A DNA stretch of 64,000 nt. It comes from Lepas anatifera (taxonomy: Eukaryota > Arthropoda > Thecostraca > Lepadidae). Each line of letters begins with the position of its first letter. The stretch's first letter is position 1. A program made the translations under genes and the position numbers. A model generated the notes under the pieces. The model was not told where the DNA came from and did no database searches. It worked only from the letters and a program-made list of their open reading frames with translations. Location of the stretch: contig JAOTON010002087.1 in the NCBI GenBank assembly GCA_034440635.1, forward strand, positions 124,001 to 188,000. Direction: 5' to 3'. Shown in pieces: positions 45,259 to 58,280 of the stretch.

Positions 45259-45372
45259 ATTCATATGGTCCACCGTTCAAAAGGTCCACCGTTCAAAAGG
45301 TCCACCGTTCATATGGTCCAACGTTCATAGGGCCCACCGTTCAAAGGGTCCACCGTTCAAAGGGTCCACCAG
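45259..45372 (+). repeat. Inner-right 16-bp iteron array
   Basis: Seven tandem GGTCCACCGTTCAAAA-type units, mirror of 45115-45226, with the same variants in the same order (for example the AACG-containing unit). Confidence 0.95.
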
Positions 45373-47143
45373 CCTGGAAACCCTTCAGAATTGTAGAGGA
45401 TTTCTGAAAACGCCTTTGTGCTCGGTAATCGCTGGAAGACCCAACGCTCGAATCGTCCACAGCTTGAAAAGCCACTTCTCCCACTGACTGATCTTGTGGG
45501 TCTTACTCCCAATCTGTCCATTGCGTCCATGGATATCACAATAGGCAATAGAGACAAATGACTGTGGTCCTGCACATCAAAGCCAACACAACCACCGCGG
45601 TATACCTATATGACGAATAGGTCATATGAGAGGATGCGGTGTTTAGGACGGATGCTTCATAAACACCGCCGTTTTTATGAAGAATAGGACATAAATACTG
45701 CAAGTGTTTCTAGCGTTGATGGAGCGGAAATGTGTTTCAGAAAAGAGGTGCACTGAAAGAAAGGAAGCTTTCAGCAAGTCTACGGCTTTGGATACGCCAT
45801 ATTGTAAGCATGGCGATATTGATATGGGTGAGCACCAGGGATTGCCCGTCAGGATTGCTTCGGCCTGTCTTTTGCAATTTATTAGGAGGGATCATTATGG
45901 ATTTCAATACAAGCAGTAGGCGATTATTTAAAGCATAGCCTAAGTATGTAACATTGTATTTTCTATTTTACCCTGCCTGATACCTAGATTTGGAGGTCAG
46001 AATGGAAGGTATACACGTTTTGCTCTCCAAGGGAATTGCATGCCAGACAGAAGTCCCACTTGATTACCTTGTTACTTAGTTACGTACTTGTTGTGTCGGC
46101 TCCATCCTTCGGATGCAGAGCCCAGATGGGCAGCCTTCAATTTCTTTCTGCATGCCCCCACATCATACAATAGTTCATGCACCTTGGGATACCTTGGGTT
46201 ACCCTAGGTGTACAGGTCTTTTAAGGTATCCCTGGTGCCTGTCATTTGCACTGTCACTGAGCTCATAATGAGCCATCACCAGACTAAGTCAAGATTTTGT
46301 ACAATATCTGTGCCCAGTATACGCCAATGTCTTGAAGCAGTTGGGGAACAGCGAGTTGAGGATCCAGTCCTTACTTTATTGGGTTGTGAACTTTATAAGG
46401 CTTAAGGACTTGAAGCTGGTTCCCAGCTTGCAGGAGTTTTGACGTCCTGTTGGGGCGGCCTTGGGACAGGCCGACCTACCAGTTTGGGGCTGCTTGTGCC
46501 CCTTTTTGGGGCAGGTAAAAAAACTTTGTGGCAGAAAATGACACTGAAGAGGACACAAGCATGTAATTTTTGTTTTTCAGTCACTCTCCTGTTGTGTAAA
46601 ATCCGGGCTACAAAGTATGGCAGCAGGCCAGATGAGTCACGCCAGCCATCTAAAATTCTCGCACCACCAGCCTTAAAAAATTTGCTCAAATGGCAATATG
46701 TCATATACCAGGGAGAAAAACAAACCCATTCCTATCCACACAAAGCACTGCTACCTCTGTTATTATTGAAGGACTTTTTCTCAAGCCCCCTCCTCTGTTT
46801 TAATAACTATTTAGCCATTATTTGTTTGGTGTAATTGTCACCTTCCTCGCACCAGTCACAAATTTGCACCAGGTTGACACAATTTGCACCACTTGCTTCT
46901 GTCTCCAAGGGCACTCACACTGGGGAGATCTGGTAAAAAACTGGTGTAAAATGAACATTTTAAGCACCAGTGGAGGGAAAGTCTCCCATCTACCAAATGT
47001 ATGGCCTGACTGGGGTATGATTTCAGCTGCCTCAGACACCTTATTCATGGGTGTGTCAAATTCTTCTGACTGGGTTGGTTCTAACCTAATAATATCAGAG
47101 ATCTTTAGAATTTCACTTCAATTTGTGGAAAAAATAAATTTGT
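45373..47143. other. Right-arm mirror of 39208-40361 and 44470-45114
   Basis: Contains the uninterrupted hAT target (45996-46003) and the uninterrupted gypsy target (47144-47148 at its edge). 46610-47130 is the hAT-interior-related part. No gene recognised. Confidence 0.6.
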
Positions 47144-47148
47144 ATTGT

Positions 47149-47916
47149 ACCAAATGGGAAGGGCTGTCAGACAGCTTGCACTTTCTGGCTGGCTGCCTGT
47201 CTGTCTGTTTCCTGTTTCTTTCTGACTATCTCTGACTGGCTGGCTGGCTGTCTGTCTCAGGTTGTCTGCCTCTGGCTGTCTGACAGTCCTTGCTGGCTGT
47301 TTGTTTTTGTCTGTCTATTTGTGTCTGTATGTCTGCCTGTCTTGCTGTCTGTCTCTGTCAGACCATCTGTCTATGTCTGACAGTCTCTGTCTTTCTGGAT
47401 GGATGTCTGGATGTCCCAGTCTGTCTAGCTGTCTGTCTGTCTTTGTGGGTGTCTGTCTCTGTCTGACTGTCTGTCTCTGTCTGACTGTCTGTCTCTGTCT
47501 GGCTCACTTTCCATCTCTGTCTTGTTCTGTCTGTCTGTGTGTCTGGATGCCTGGATGTCTGTCTCTCTGTCTGTCTGTCTGTATGTATGTATGTATGTAT
47601 GTTTGTCTTGCTGTCTGTCTCTGTCTGACCGTTTGTCCCTGTCTGTCTGTCTGGCTCACTGTCCATTTCTGTCTGTCTGGTTTTCTCTCTGTGTGTCTGT
47701 CTCTGTCTGGCTTGCTGTCTCTTGCTGTCTGTCTGTCTGTCTACCTGTATCTGTCTGTCTGCCAATCTCTGTCTGTCTGTCTGTTTGTCTGTCTGTATGT
47801 CTGTCTGTCTGTCTTTTTCTGGATATCTGTCTGTGTTTGTCTATCTCTGTCTGGCTGACTGTCTGTATGTCTGTCTCTGGCTGTCTATATGTCTGTCTTC
47901 TGCCCCATGCATTGCC
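47149..47916 (-). repeat. CTGT/GTCTGTCT simple repeat tract (right arm)
   Basis: Mirror of 31583-32364. Includes a GTAT run near 47581-47600. Cys/Leu/Ser/Val-rich ORFs (for example 47262-47858) are translations of the repeat. Confidence 0.9.
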
Positions 47917-47920
47917 TTAA

Positions 47921-48834
47921 CACCCGCACTGGAGGGGGTCTGGCACTAACGCGCACTGGAGGGGGCCTGGTAGGCCCCCTAAGATCTCGGAAACTAAGAG
48001 GCATAGAAAAACGAAATTTGAGAGATGAGTGGGGGTTGTAGCGATCTACATCATGAGTAATTTTTATTGACCTAGGTCAATATCTTCAAGGTCAAACGAG
48101 GTCATAAAGGTCAAAACTTGGCCATGCTGGGTACCGACTGGTAAATGCCGTGATTATGCGGGAAAATGGCGGGAATCAGTTAAAGGTGGACAAGGGTCAT
48201 ATAGAGAAGGTCTCAAAGAGCCTTCCCTTCCATTTTGGGGTCAAGGTCATTCAAGGTCATTGACCTGTAAGGTCACAATATAGTATACTACTTATAATGT
48301 ACACTTTGACTAACACTATGGCCAATGTTTGGCGGGAAATAAGGATTGACCTTTGCAAATGACCTTTGACCTTGCCCTTTGACCTTGACCTTGGTATTGG
48401 GGTACCTTATCGATGACGTCATAGCATAATGTACGTTAGACCGGGTAACGTCATTTGACCGGAAGCACTGTGGTCAATGACCTTGAAGGTACAGATATGA
48501 CCTTGATCTGTGACCTTTGACCTTGACCTTGACCTTCATGTGAGGTGACCTTGACACATAATCCCGGTTATATGGTGTTATGACTTCACCACTCGGTCTC
48601 CAATGCAAGCTAACTGGTCCGACCACGCGATTACGGCGATCTCAAAATGCAGGTCTGATTTTAAAAGCCTATAAGTCAAAAAAATTTTCACCGATTTTCA
48701 AAAAATATTCACCAATCGACGCGTTATTAAATCCTGTTTAATGTGACAAAGTATCGTGTTTCGCCTACGAGTGGTTCTCCGTCCACCTCGGAAAAACGGG
48801 TGGGGGGCCTCCGAGGCCCCCTCCAGTGCGCGAG
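47921..48834. mobile_element. TTAA-flanked non-autonomous element, family 2
   Basis: Flanked by TTAA at 47917-47920 and 48835-48838. The left arm has a single TTAA at 31579-31582. Terminal inverted repeats contain CGCACTGGAGGGGG, with a second internal copy at the left end. The interior has clustered TGACCTTTGACCTTGACC and AGGTCA motifs (about 48060-48560). 914 bp, no ORF. It inserted after the arms were paired. Confidence 0.92.
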
Positions 48835-48838
48835 TTAA

Positions 48839-48989
48839 CAGCTGACCCATCCTAAATCTGAAATATCTGTCTGCTTCTCTCTTCTTGTCTCTGTATGTCT
48901 TTCTCTGTACATGTCTGTATATGTCCATGTTTTTGTGTCTGTCTATGTGGCTTTGTATGTCCTGTCTGGATGTATGTCACAATCTATCT
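48839..48989 (-). repeat. CTGT-type simple repeat, resumes after insertion
   Basis: Mirror of about 31421-31578, continuing the tract interrupted by the family 2 TTAA element. Confidence 0.85.
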
Positions 48990-51900
48990 GTCCCTGCCTG
49001 CCTGCCTGCCTGGCTGTGGCTGTGGCTGTGGCTGACTGTGACTGGCTGGTTGTGGCTGGCTGGCTGTGGCTATGGCTGTGACTGTGGCTGGCTATGGCTG
49101 GCTGACTGTGGCTGGGTGGCTGTGGCTATGGCTGTGGCTGTGACTGACTGGCTGTGACTGTGGCTGATTGGCTGTGACTGTGGCTGACTGGCTGTGACTG
49201 TGGCCGACTGGCTGTGACTGTGACTGGCTATGGCTGGCTGGCTGTGACTGGCTAGGGCTGTGACTGTGGCTGGCTGTGACAGTGGCTGACTGGCTGTGGC
49301 ATGCTGGCTGTGTGGCTGTGGCTGGCTATGGCTGTGACTGTGGCTGTTTCTAGCTGTGGCTGGTTGTGGCTGGCTGGCTGTGTGGCTTTGGCTGACTGGC
49401 TTAGGCTGTGGCTGTGGCTGGCTGGCTGGCTGTGACTGTGGCTGGCTGTGGCTGTGACTGTGGATGTGGCTGGCTATGACTGTGGCTAGCTTTGGTTGTG
49501 GCTGGCTGGCTGTGGCTGGCTGGCTGTGGCTGACTGACTGTGGCTGGCTGTGGCTGTGACTGTGGCTGACTGGATGTGGCTGTGGCTGACTGGCTGTGAC
49601 TGTGGCTGACTGGCTGTGACTGTGGCTGACTGGCTGTGACTGTGACTGTGGCTGGCTGGCTGTGGCTGGCTGGCTGTAGCTGGCTGTGGCTGTGGCTGGT
49701 TGTGGCTGTGACTGTGACTGTGGCTGTGGCTGTGGCTGGTTATGACTGTGCTTGGCTTTGGCTGTGGCTGGCTGGCTGTGGCTGTGGCTGACTGGCTGTG
49801 ACTGTGGCTGACTGGCTGTGACTGTGGCTTTATTTCTGGCTGTCCTTTTTACGGATTTCTGTGGTAAAAGCAGTGGCTGTGGCTGGCTGTGACTGTGGCT
49901 GTGGCTGGCTTTGGCTGTGGCTGGCTGGCTGGCTATGGCATGCTGGCTGTGGCTGACTGGCTGTGGCTGTGACTGTGGCTGACTGGCTGTGACTGTGGCT
50001 GACTGGCTGTGACTGTGGCTGACTGGCTGTGACTGTGGCTGACTGGCTGTGACTGTGGCTGACTGGCTGTGACTGTGGTTGACTGGCTGTGACTGTGATT
50101 GTGGCTGGCTGGCTGTGACTGTGGCTGACTGGCTGTGACTGTGGCTGACTGGCTGTGGCTGGCTGTGACTTGGCTGACTGGCTGTGACTGTGGCTGACTG
50201 GCTATGGCTGGCTGGCTGTGGCTGAGGCTGTTGCTAGTTGTGGCTGTGGCTGGCTGGCTGTGACTGTGGCTGGCTGGCTGTGACTGGCAGGCTGTGACTG
50301 TCGCTGGCTGGCTGTGGCTGGCTGGCTGTAGCTGGCTGTGGCTGTGGCTGGTTGTGGCTGTGACTGTGACTGTGGCTGTGGCTGGTTATGACTGTGCTTG
50401 GCTTTGGCTGTGGCTGGCTGGCTGTGGCATGCTGGCTGTGGCTGACTGTGACTGTGGCTGACTGGCTGTGACTGTGGCTTTATTTCTGGCTGTCCTTTTT
50501 ACGGATTTCTGTGGTAAAAGCAGTGGCTGTGGCTGGCTGTGACTGTGGCTGTGGCTGGCTTTGGCTGTGGCTGGCTGGCTGGCTATGGCATGCTGGCTGT
50601 GGCTGACTGGCTGTGGCTGTGACTGTGGCTGACTGGCTGTGACTGTGGCTGACTGGCTGTGACTGTGGCTGACTGGCTGTGACTGTGGCTGACTGGCTGT
50701 GACTGTGGCTGACTGGCTGTGACTGTGGCTGACTGGCTGTGACTGTGGTTGACTGGCTGTGACTGTGATTGTGGCTGGCTGGCTGTGACTGTGGCTGACT
50801 GGCTGTGACTGTGGCTGACTGGCTGTGGCTGGCTGTGACTGGCTGACTGGCTGTGACTGTGGCTGACTGGCTATGGCTGGCTGGCTGTGGCTGAGGCTGT
50901 TGCTAGTTGTGGCTGTGGCTGGCTGGCTGTGACTGTGGCTGGCTGGCTGTGACTGGCAGGCTGTGACTGTCGCTGGCTGGCTGTGACTGTGGCTGAAGCT
51001 GTCACTTTGGCTGGCTGACTGTGGCTGGCTGGCTGTGGCTGGCTATGGCTGACTGTGGCTGGCTGGCTGTGGCTATGGCTCTGACTGGCTGGCTGGCTGG
51101 CTGGCTGTGGCTGGCTGGCTGTGGCTGGCTGTGGCTGTTACTGGCTATGGCTGGCTGGCTTTTACTGTGGCTGTGATTGTGGTTGGCTTGCTTTGCCTGT
51201 GGCTGTGGTTGACTGGCTGTGTCTGTGACTGGCTGGCTGTGGCTGACTGGCTGTGGCTGACTGGCTGTGGCTGTGACTGTGGCTGACTGGCTGTGACTGT
51301 GGCTGACTGGCTGTGACTGTAGCTGAATGGCTGTGACTGTGGCTGACTGGCTGTGGCTGTGATTGTGGCTGGCTGGCTGTGACTGTGGCTGACTGGCTGT
51401 GGCTGTAACTGTGGCTGACTGGCTGGGACTGTGGCTGTGACTGTGGCTGACTGACTGTAGCTGGCCCTGGCTGTAGCTGGCTCTGGCTGTAGCTGGCTGT
51501 GGCTGGCTGGCTGTGGCTGTGGCTGACAATGATTGTGCCTGGCGTTGGCTGTGGCTGACTGGCTGTGGCTGGCTGACTCTGGCTGATTGTGGCTGTGGCG
51601 TGCTGACTGTGGCTGTGGTTGACTGGCTGTGGCTGTGGCTGTGGCTGACTGGCTGTGGCTGTGGATGACTGGCTGTGGCTGGCTGTGGCTGTGACTGTGG
51701 CTGACTGGCTGTGATTGTGGCTGACTGGCTGTGACTGTGGCTGACGGGCTGTGATTGTGGCTGTGGCTTTATTTCTGGGTGTCCTTTTTACGGATTAATG
51801 TGCTAAAAACAGTGGCTGTGGCTGACCGTGACTGTGGCTGTGGCTGGCTATGACTGTGGCTGGCTTTGGCTGTGGCTGGCTGTGGCTGTGACTGTGGCGG

Positions 51901-52430
51901 ACTGGCTGTGACTATGGCTGACTGGCTGTGACTGTGATTGTGGGCTGGCTGGATGTGACTGTGACTGACTTGCTGTGACTGTGGCTGAGGCTGTGACTGT
52001 GGCGGACTGGCTGTGACTGTGGCTGACTGGCTGTGACTGTGGCTGACTGGCTGTGACTGTGGCTGGCTGGCTGTGACTGTGGTTGACTGGCTGTGACTGT
52101 GGCTGACTGGCTGTGACTGGCTATGGCTGGCTGGCTGTTACTGGCTGGATATGGCTGGCTGGCTGTGGCTGTGACTGGCTATGGCTGGCTGACTCTTACT
52201 GTGGCTGTGACTGGCTGTGGCTGGCTGTGGCTGTGGTTGTGGCTGGCTGTGACTGTGGCTGTGGCTGTGGTTGGCTTGCTTTGGCTGTGGCTGTGGTTGG
52301 CTGGCTGTGGCTGTGACTGGCTAGCTGTGGCTGACTGGCTGTGGCTGTGTCTGTGGCTGAATGGCTGTGGCTGTGGCTGGCTGTAGCTGTGGCTAGCTGG
52401 CTGAAGTTGGCTGCCTGGCTGTGGCTGGCT
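48990..52430 (-). repeat. TGGCTG/TGACTG satellite (right arm)
   Basis: Mirror of 28081-31420. Three ACGGATTTCTGTGGTAAAA-type relics, near 49850, 50500 and 51790, against two in the left arm. 49831-50480 and 50481-51000 are near-identical blocks with a 650-bp offset. Confidence 0.95.
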
Positions 52431-53000
52431 GCCTTGCCTGCATTGCCTGCCTGCCTGCGTGCCTCTGTATTTTTCTATTTGTATATCTCTCTGGCTGTTC
52501 TGCCTGTCTGTATGTATGTAGACTTGGCTTCCTCTGTCTGCCTGCCTGTCTGTCTGTCTGCCTTTGTATTCTCTGTATGTCTGTCTGCCTGGATGTCACT
52601 GTATTTTTCTGTATGTATATCTGACTGTCTCTGTATGTCTGTCTGGCTGTCTCTATATGTTTGTATCTGTCTGTTCCGTCTGTCTCTATGTATGTAGATC
52701 TGGCTTCCTCTAAATATCTGGCAATGTCTGTCAGGCTGTATGTCTTTGTTTATTTCTGTCTATGTCGGTCTGTCTTCTTTTGTATGTTTCTGTCCGTCTT
52801 GTACTCTCACTGTTTATCTGTGTTTTTGTCTATCCCTGGCTGTCTGGAAGTCTTTCTTTCTCTGTCTGTATGTCTCTGTCTGTCTGGCTGGCTGGCTGGC
52901 CTACATATGGGCTTAGCGGCCTACATGTCCTAAAATTCCAATGTCTGTCTCTTTTTGTATGTTCGCGTGTTTCTGTCTGTCTCTCTGTTTCTCTGTCGCT
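52431..53000 (-). repeat. CTGT/TCTGTATG simple repeat tract (right arm)
   Basis: Mirror of 27476-28080, with the same TGTATGTATG and CTGCCTGCCTG patches. ORFs here are repeat translations. Confidence 0.9.
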
Positions 53001-54464
53001 TCAAAATCCTGCAGGCGTAATACTATATGTAGGATACTATATTAAGACTTCCATGGGGAGCACAATGCATAGTACTATATGTATGTAATTTTTGTTTAAT
53101 CTAATGTGTGGTGGGTTGTTTTTTTTTGCCCCGTCTATTGCCCACCAGCGCCCTGTCGTCTTTTCTCTTTTATAGTGCATACGTAACACCGCCGTACCTC
53201 TCTTCTCCTCAGCGTTGTGGTGGTGCTGATGCAACCTCGGTGGAGGTCAGCTCTAAACAGAGCTTCACCTGTACTGAGTTGTGTTTCAATGGGCGCGCTA
53301 CTCCACGATCAACTGGGAATGGCCCGTGAGACGCTGCTGAAGACAATGTGACTGGTCAATTTCGGCATGCCATAGTATCATGCTGCGGCATCTATGATAT
53401 CCTCAGTGCAACACAATCTACCAGGTAACTTTATTTGGAGGCTACTTGAATGGAAGTCTCAAAAGTAAAAATGTTCAAAACCTCTGGATTGTTCATGTAT
53501 TGTGCTGGTGGGGCAGACAGTGATGAATACTAATATATGTCCTTTTTTACGGATTTCTGTGGTAAAAACAGTATCCTGTTATTTTTATCCCAACTGAAAG
53601 GCCTACTGCGTTTCCGTAGATGAGCTTATAATAAATACATGAAGCCCGGCATCTGCCCCTGTCAAAACGTTACACTTGCACTGATGGGGCCGCCTCCCCC
53701 CCTTGGGTCTTTGCAGAAAGCCTGTAAATGGTTTGGTATGCATTTTCTCCTGATCATTTTTGCAAGTTGTGTCAAAATTTTAGGTACAGTTCGGGTCATC
53801 TCAACAGTGCAGGTTAAGTGACCACCTCCAAAAATAGTGTAACAGCATGAGTAAATACGGGGAATCGATCTATCTGAGATGTATCTCAATACATGGAGTC
53901 GTCGGCTGCTAAGAGATGTTAATTGGGATTTTTATTTTGATAACCCAGGGTTGGGTACGAGCCATGACCTCTCTTGTGAAAATTCATGAGTAATATGATT
54001 TAAGCTAAGTAACTTCGTCTGGAACGGAGATAAATGTTGGCGTCACTGAATTTTTCTAATCACTGCGATTGTAATAATATGCTTTGTGACCCAATTTGAT
54101 CCTGACCTGATACCTAGATGTCACCTAGCAAGATTGTACTATATATCATTCGGTGGAACTTGCTGAGAAGATTACAAATGTTTAAATAGTTGTGTTGTGG
54201 CTTTTGTACGTCAGATGCTGTGACAAAAATCTTCATCCTCCTTATATCTGTATGGTGACTTGGTTTGGCCTCTGGTGACGTTGTATTTAAGCTGATAGAA
54301 ATCAACACCATAATTCTTATAGATTACGTCGTGGTGCCCAACAACGTTTACCATTTTCCATTCATTTGTGTGATTTCTGAGATCTTGGGGGTATCTCCCC
54401 GCCCCCGCGAAGGTGTCTCAGACCCGTGATCATGCGCTTTTCTGAAACAAACACGTGTTTTTAG
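53001..54464. other. Right-arm mirror of 25956-27475
   Basis: Holds the reversed TATAAAAG box (about 53167-53174) and another ACGGATTTCTGTGGTAAAAA motif near 53550. No gene recognised. Confidence 0.5.
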
Positions 54465-56108
54465 TTGTCCATCCTTTGGCATGATTTGTCAATTGCTAAC
54501 GCATTTTTTTCAGGGAAGTGCTCTCAAGCAGACGCCTGTCACGGAGGAGCAATCGGTGGATATGTCGGGGCACCCTCGAATACGCCACTGCTGTATTGCT
54601 ACTCGCCGCTGGCCGTCGCCACCTGTCATGGGAAGAACACTAAGTCACGCCTCGCACAGCTGCGCCAACTCACAGCGCGTTCGTGGGGTCTGCGTGAGCA
54701 GCAACTCAGGACCGTTGCTAACGGCTATGTGCGAGGTGCCCTGGAATTCGTCAACGGCGCATAGCTGCTCGCCGCGTCTCCCTCCCACGTCGAGCTGATT
54801 GATATGGAGCTCCGTGCCTCAGCCAGAGTGGTCACAGGTTGCCCGCAGCCGAACCCTGTGGCTCTACTCATGGCGAAAGCGGGCCTATCGATGGCCCACT
54901 CTTTCCATTGCCTCCTGGTTGCCCGCATGATTTGCTGGGCGGAATTGTTCCCCGCAGAAGACCCGCTCCGGGTCACGGTGGAGACGACAGCCCCGACACC
55001 CCCCGTTCTGTACCTCGGGGTGGCGTTGGTGAGGCCAAGAGGTCCGGAACATGGCCGGCCTGGCTGAGACCGCTGTGGAGGAGCGGTTGGGAGTCACTGC
55101 CCCGCCGCGGCTGACTCGGGAGTCTGTTCGCTTCGATCTGGATGAAGGACCGGGTAGCCATCGCTCTGCTCCCGACTCCGTCTGACGTACAACCGCTGAA
55201 CAACACTTGACTTACCTACCTACCCGGGCCACCTGGATCTGGCCAGATGGATCCGCCACCGCAGGCACGACGCTTGGAGGCGGAGGCATCCACATCATCC
55301 TGCCGTCCAGGTAGATCCGAGAGGTGCGTGCACCAGCTGGTGCACTGTGCTCCAGCACTCGAGCGGAGCTTGTGCCCTGCGAGCCGCACTACTTGACTTC
55401 AGACGTCTAGAGTTAGACCAGCCACGGCCCCGGTCATCGTTTGCACAGACTCCCACGTCGCCCTCTCTCTGCTCGCTTGGGGCGCCGCGGCACAGAGGGC
55501 ACCTCTGGGAGCGGCCATATAGGAGATGCTCACTGCCATCGCGAATCGCCCACAGGAAGTCTGCCTGCAGTGGGTCCCGGCTCACTGCGGCCTGCCAGGA
55601 AATAAGAGGGTGGACACAGTGGCGACAGAGGTCTCTGACCTGCCCCAGAACACCGCCCAAGTGCACGCTCGTACTGGTGGACACACTGTCAGAAAAGCTT
55701 GAGTCCTACCACAAGATGACGACGGAGTCGACCCCAACACCTGCGAGAACAGTTTCCAGGTCGGCGAAACAACACTGGCCTAATGGCTAGCACCGCAATA
55801 ACATGCGGCACCACGCGCTGTCACCCATCGGTCGGTACAATCGTGACGCCGCGGTCACGGTGCGCCAGCTCCAAACCGGGCGCTGGACAGGCTTGGAGCA
55901 GTGCCTCGAACGGATGAGACACCGACCGACACCTACCTGCTCCCACTGCTGCAGCGAGGCCTGCTTCGTGGCCATCTGCCTGATGTGTAGGGAAAAGTGG
56001 GCACTCAGACGCACGTGCCGCTGCGTGATTCGTGCCTGTGCGGGACACGTCTTCTGGGAAAACATCTACAGGTGTCAAACTCAGCATGATAGGAAGATGC
56101 TAAAATGA
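54465..56108 (+). pseudogene. Decayed LINE ORF2 C-terminus with RNase H (right arm)
   Basis: Plus-strand mirror of 24335-25955 without the 53-bp tail insertion. RLAQLRQLTARSWGLREQQL lies near 54640-54705. MELRASARVVTGCPQPNPVA starts at 54804. The RNase H segment near 55570-55630 reads as in the left arm except that the residue after PGN is Lys instead of Glu. A Cys/His-rich tail follows (55803-56108). Frames are broken as in the left arm, so the element was already dead, or mostly so, before duplication. Confidence 0.75.
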
Positions 56109-56870
56109 CCAGGTATGCCACTGAGAACAGCCATCTTATTGTGCTTCGGAACAGACACAGCATCTATGAGGCGTCAACAAATTACGCTGAGTGTTTTCCC
56201 AAAACAATCATTTCAAATTGTGTTAGCTCACAAATGAGCATGTGAAGTCCTCGGTATAATTCAGTTGATTCCAGCACACTTTTGCCCCGTGTTGTGCACT
56301 GCATAAAGAGACGCTTGGTGATGCGACTTTACTACACATGATAATTTTGCGTATTCCACCCTAATAACAATACACTGAATCGTTATTGCAGTGTGTCTTA
56401 CGTCGATGGTCTGCAGCTCAAACGCGGAAATATGTGAGCAACATGCTATGAACAGCACGAAACTATTTTACGAACATTTTTTTACATTGAGAGCTCGCAA
56501 GGAACGTGCGAATCGTGCTGATACAAATATAAAGACTAGGTCAGCCGCCTCTTGACACCGTAGTAGGCAGTAGCCTGCCTCTTCCGAAAGACAAAGCTGA
56601 ATACATCCATCCTTAAATAGTTTTACGCTGTATGCGTAGTTCGATAGCTTTCCACCGTTTAATACCTGATGTGAGTTCTGGTTTTGTACAGAAACTGTCT
56701 TCATCTACTTCGCCGAAAGTACATTTTCCGTCGCTAGACATTGGACAAATGAACTTCACCCAAAGCACCAGTCATTCACTTCTGGGACCGATGGGCAGGC
56801 CAGTGGTCCATCTGGGTATTACAGCACAGTGGGATGAACGACCACCAACCCCGTGGTCAAGACAGCGTGA
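56109..56870. other. Right-arm mirror of 23511-24334
   Basis: Lacks the left-arm AT microsatellite. Otherwise collinear. No gene recognised. Confidence 0.55.
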
Positions 56871-56874
56871 TTAA

Positions 56875-57898
56875 CCCTCGCCCCACCGGGGTCCATCGAT
56901 GGCCCCTAAGGTTTTTTTCGAGATAGCAGAAAAACGACGAAACGCAGCACCGCGGTTGAGGGCGCTATCTCTCACCTCATCATTTTCTCACCATCCCTGA
57001 AATTTTTTATCCCGGGTCACCCAAGGTCAGGTCACCAGGCGAGGTCAACCAAGGTCACCTCACTTCAACTTTGAAGCTCTATAAGAGCTACATTTCGAAG
57101 TCGATCGATTTGAAACTTGCTACACTTCATGAACCTTCCAGGGCCTACAACGAGTATATCTGGGATTTTTCGATTTCGTGACCTGAGGTCAGGTCACGAG
57201 GCGACCTCTCCCATTGGAAAAGCATAGGGAAAAGCTGTCTCATGATCTAAAAGTCACAAAAATGATTGCAAATACTCAGACTGCTCAGAACAGCGTTTTT
57301 GGACACCCTTTCACCGATCCCAGGGGTCATATTTGCCCTTTGACTTTTCCAAGGTCATCCAAGGTCACCAGGGGTCAAAAACAGTATTTTGACAATAACC
57401 TTTGACCTAATTAAGCTAGAGCGCTGAAACAAACACCATCGTGTTTGTCGTGTCACTGGCTTTCATTTGATATACGGCAAGGTCACTTTCTGACCTTTCG
57501 TGACCTCAGGTCCTATTAGGTCACGAGGTGACCTCTGGAGGTCAAACCGCTGGCGGGAGGTCTGTACGTTCCCCTATAGCGGAAAAAGGTCTGGCGATTT
57601 CCTATCAAATGTACTTAACCAGACCTCAATAGCTCTAATGGCATAGGAGTTATGCCCAGTTTTCTTAAGCATTGCATATTTGAGTGAAAATAGCCCATCG
57701 TGACCTTTCTTGACCTCTGGAGGTCAAACCATTGACCTGAGCGCTTAAACATGCGAAATAATTTCTTACTGAATTCACGCGAGCTTTCTAATGCAATTTG
57801 CAGATTTGCGCTAACCACCATATTTTCGGAGTTACAGGGGGCCCATCGATGCCCCCCGGTGGGGCGAAGGTGGCGCCGGATCCCCAGTGGGGCGCGGA
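56875..57898. mobile_element. TTAA-flanked element, family 1 (right)
   Basis: Orthologue of 22490-23506, with TTAA at 56871-56874 and 57899-57902. Starts CCCTCGCCCCACCGGGG. Same AGGTCA/TGACCT-rich interior. 1024 bp, no ORF. Confidence 0.88.
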
Positions 57899-57902
57899 TT
57901 AA

Positions 57903-58280
57903 AGCCGTTTAACTTTTAGAATGAAAATTGGAACAGTTAAACACCGGGCTGAATACAGGGCAGCCTTATCCCACCCATAAGAACAATAATTGATCCACCC
58001 GTAGTCTCGTTCTCCTGTGGCGATGACCTTGATGGGAATCAGTGGGGCTATAAAGAGCCGCGAGGTAACACTTGTTTCGCATAAATGGCAAAATAATGTG
58101 ATAACATTATTTATCAAGTTGGGCTATACGCCCACCTTCGCCATGTCCTCGCTGCACACCGACCGTTTTCACCTAAACCAAAATACTGCGGTTGAAACAC
58201 CCTTGAAACCGGAGAAACAAAAATGTTGCTGAGACACCGGCTTAACTTAAATGTATTCACCACTTCTCATAACATCACTC
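57903..58280. other. Right-arm mirror of 22106-22485
   Basis: Collinear with the left arm. No gene recognised. Confidence 0.5.

Noticed and set aside
44910..45575. Paired 72-codon ORFs either side of the hinge, as a possible conserved gene of the unit
   Set aside because: The few differences between the arms are amino-acid changing and the ORFs run into the iterons; duplication explains the similarity.
47262..47858. Cys/Leu/Ser/Val-rich ORFs resembling small secreted Cys-rich proteins (also 27426-28121, 31296-31977, 52393-53088)
   Set aside because: They are translations of the CTGT/GTCT simple repeat; the cysteines come from TGT in the unit.
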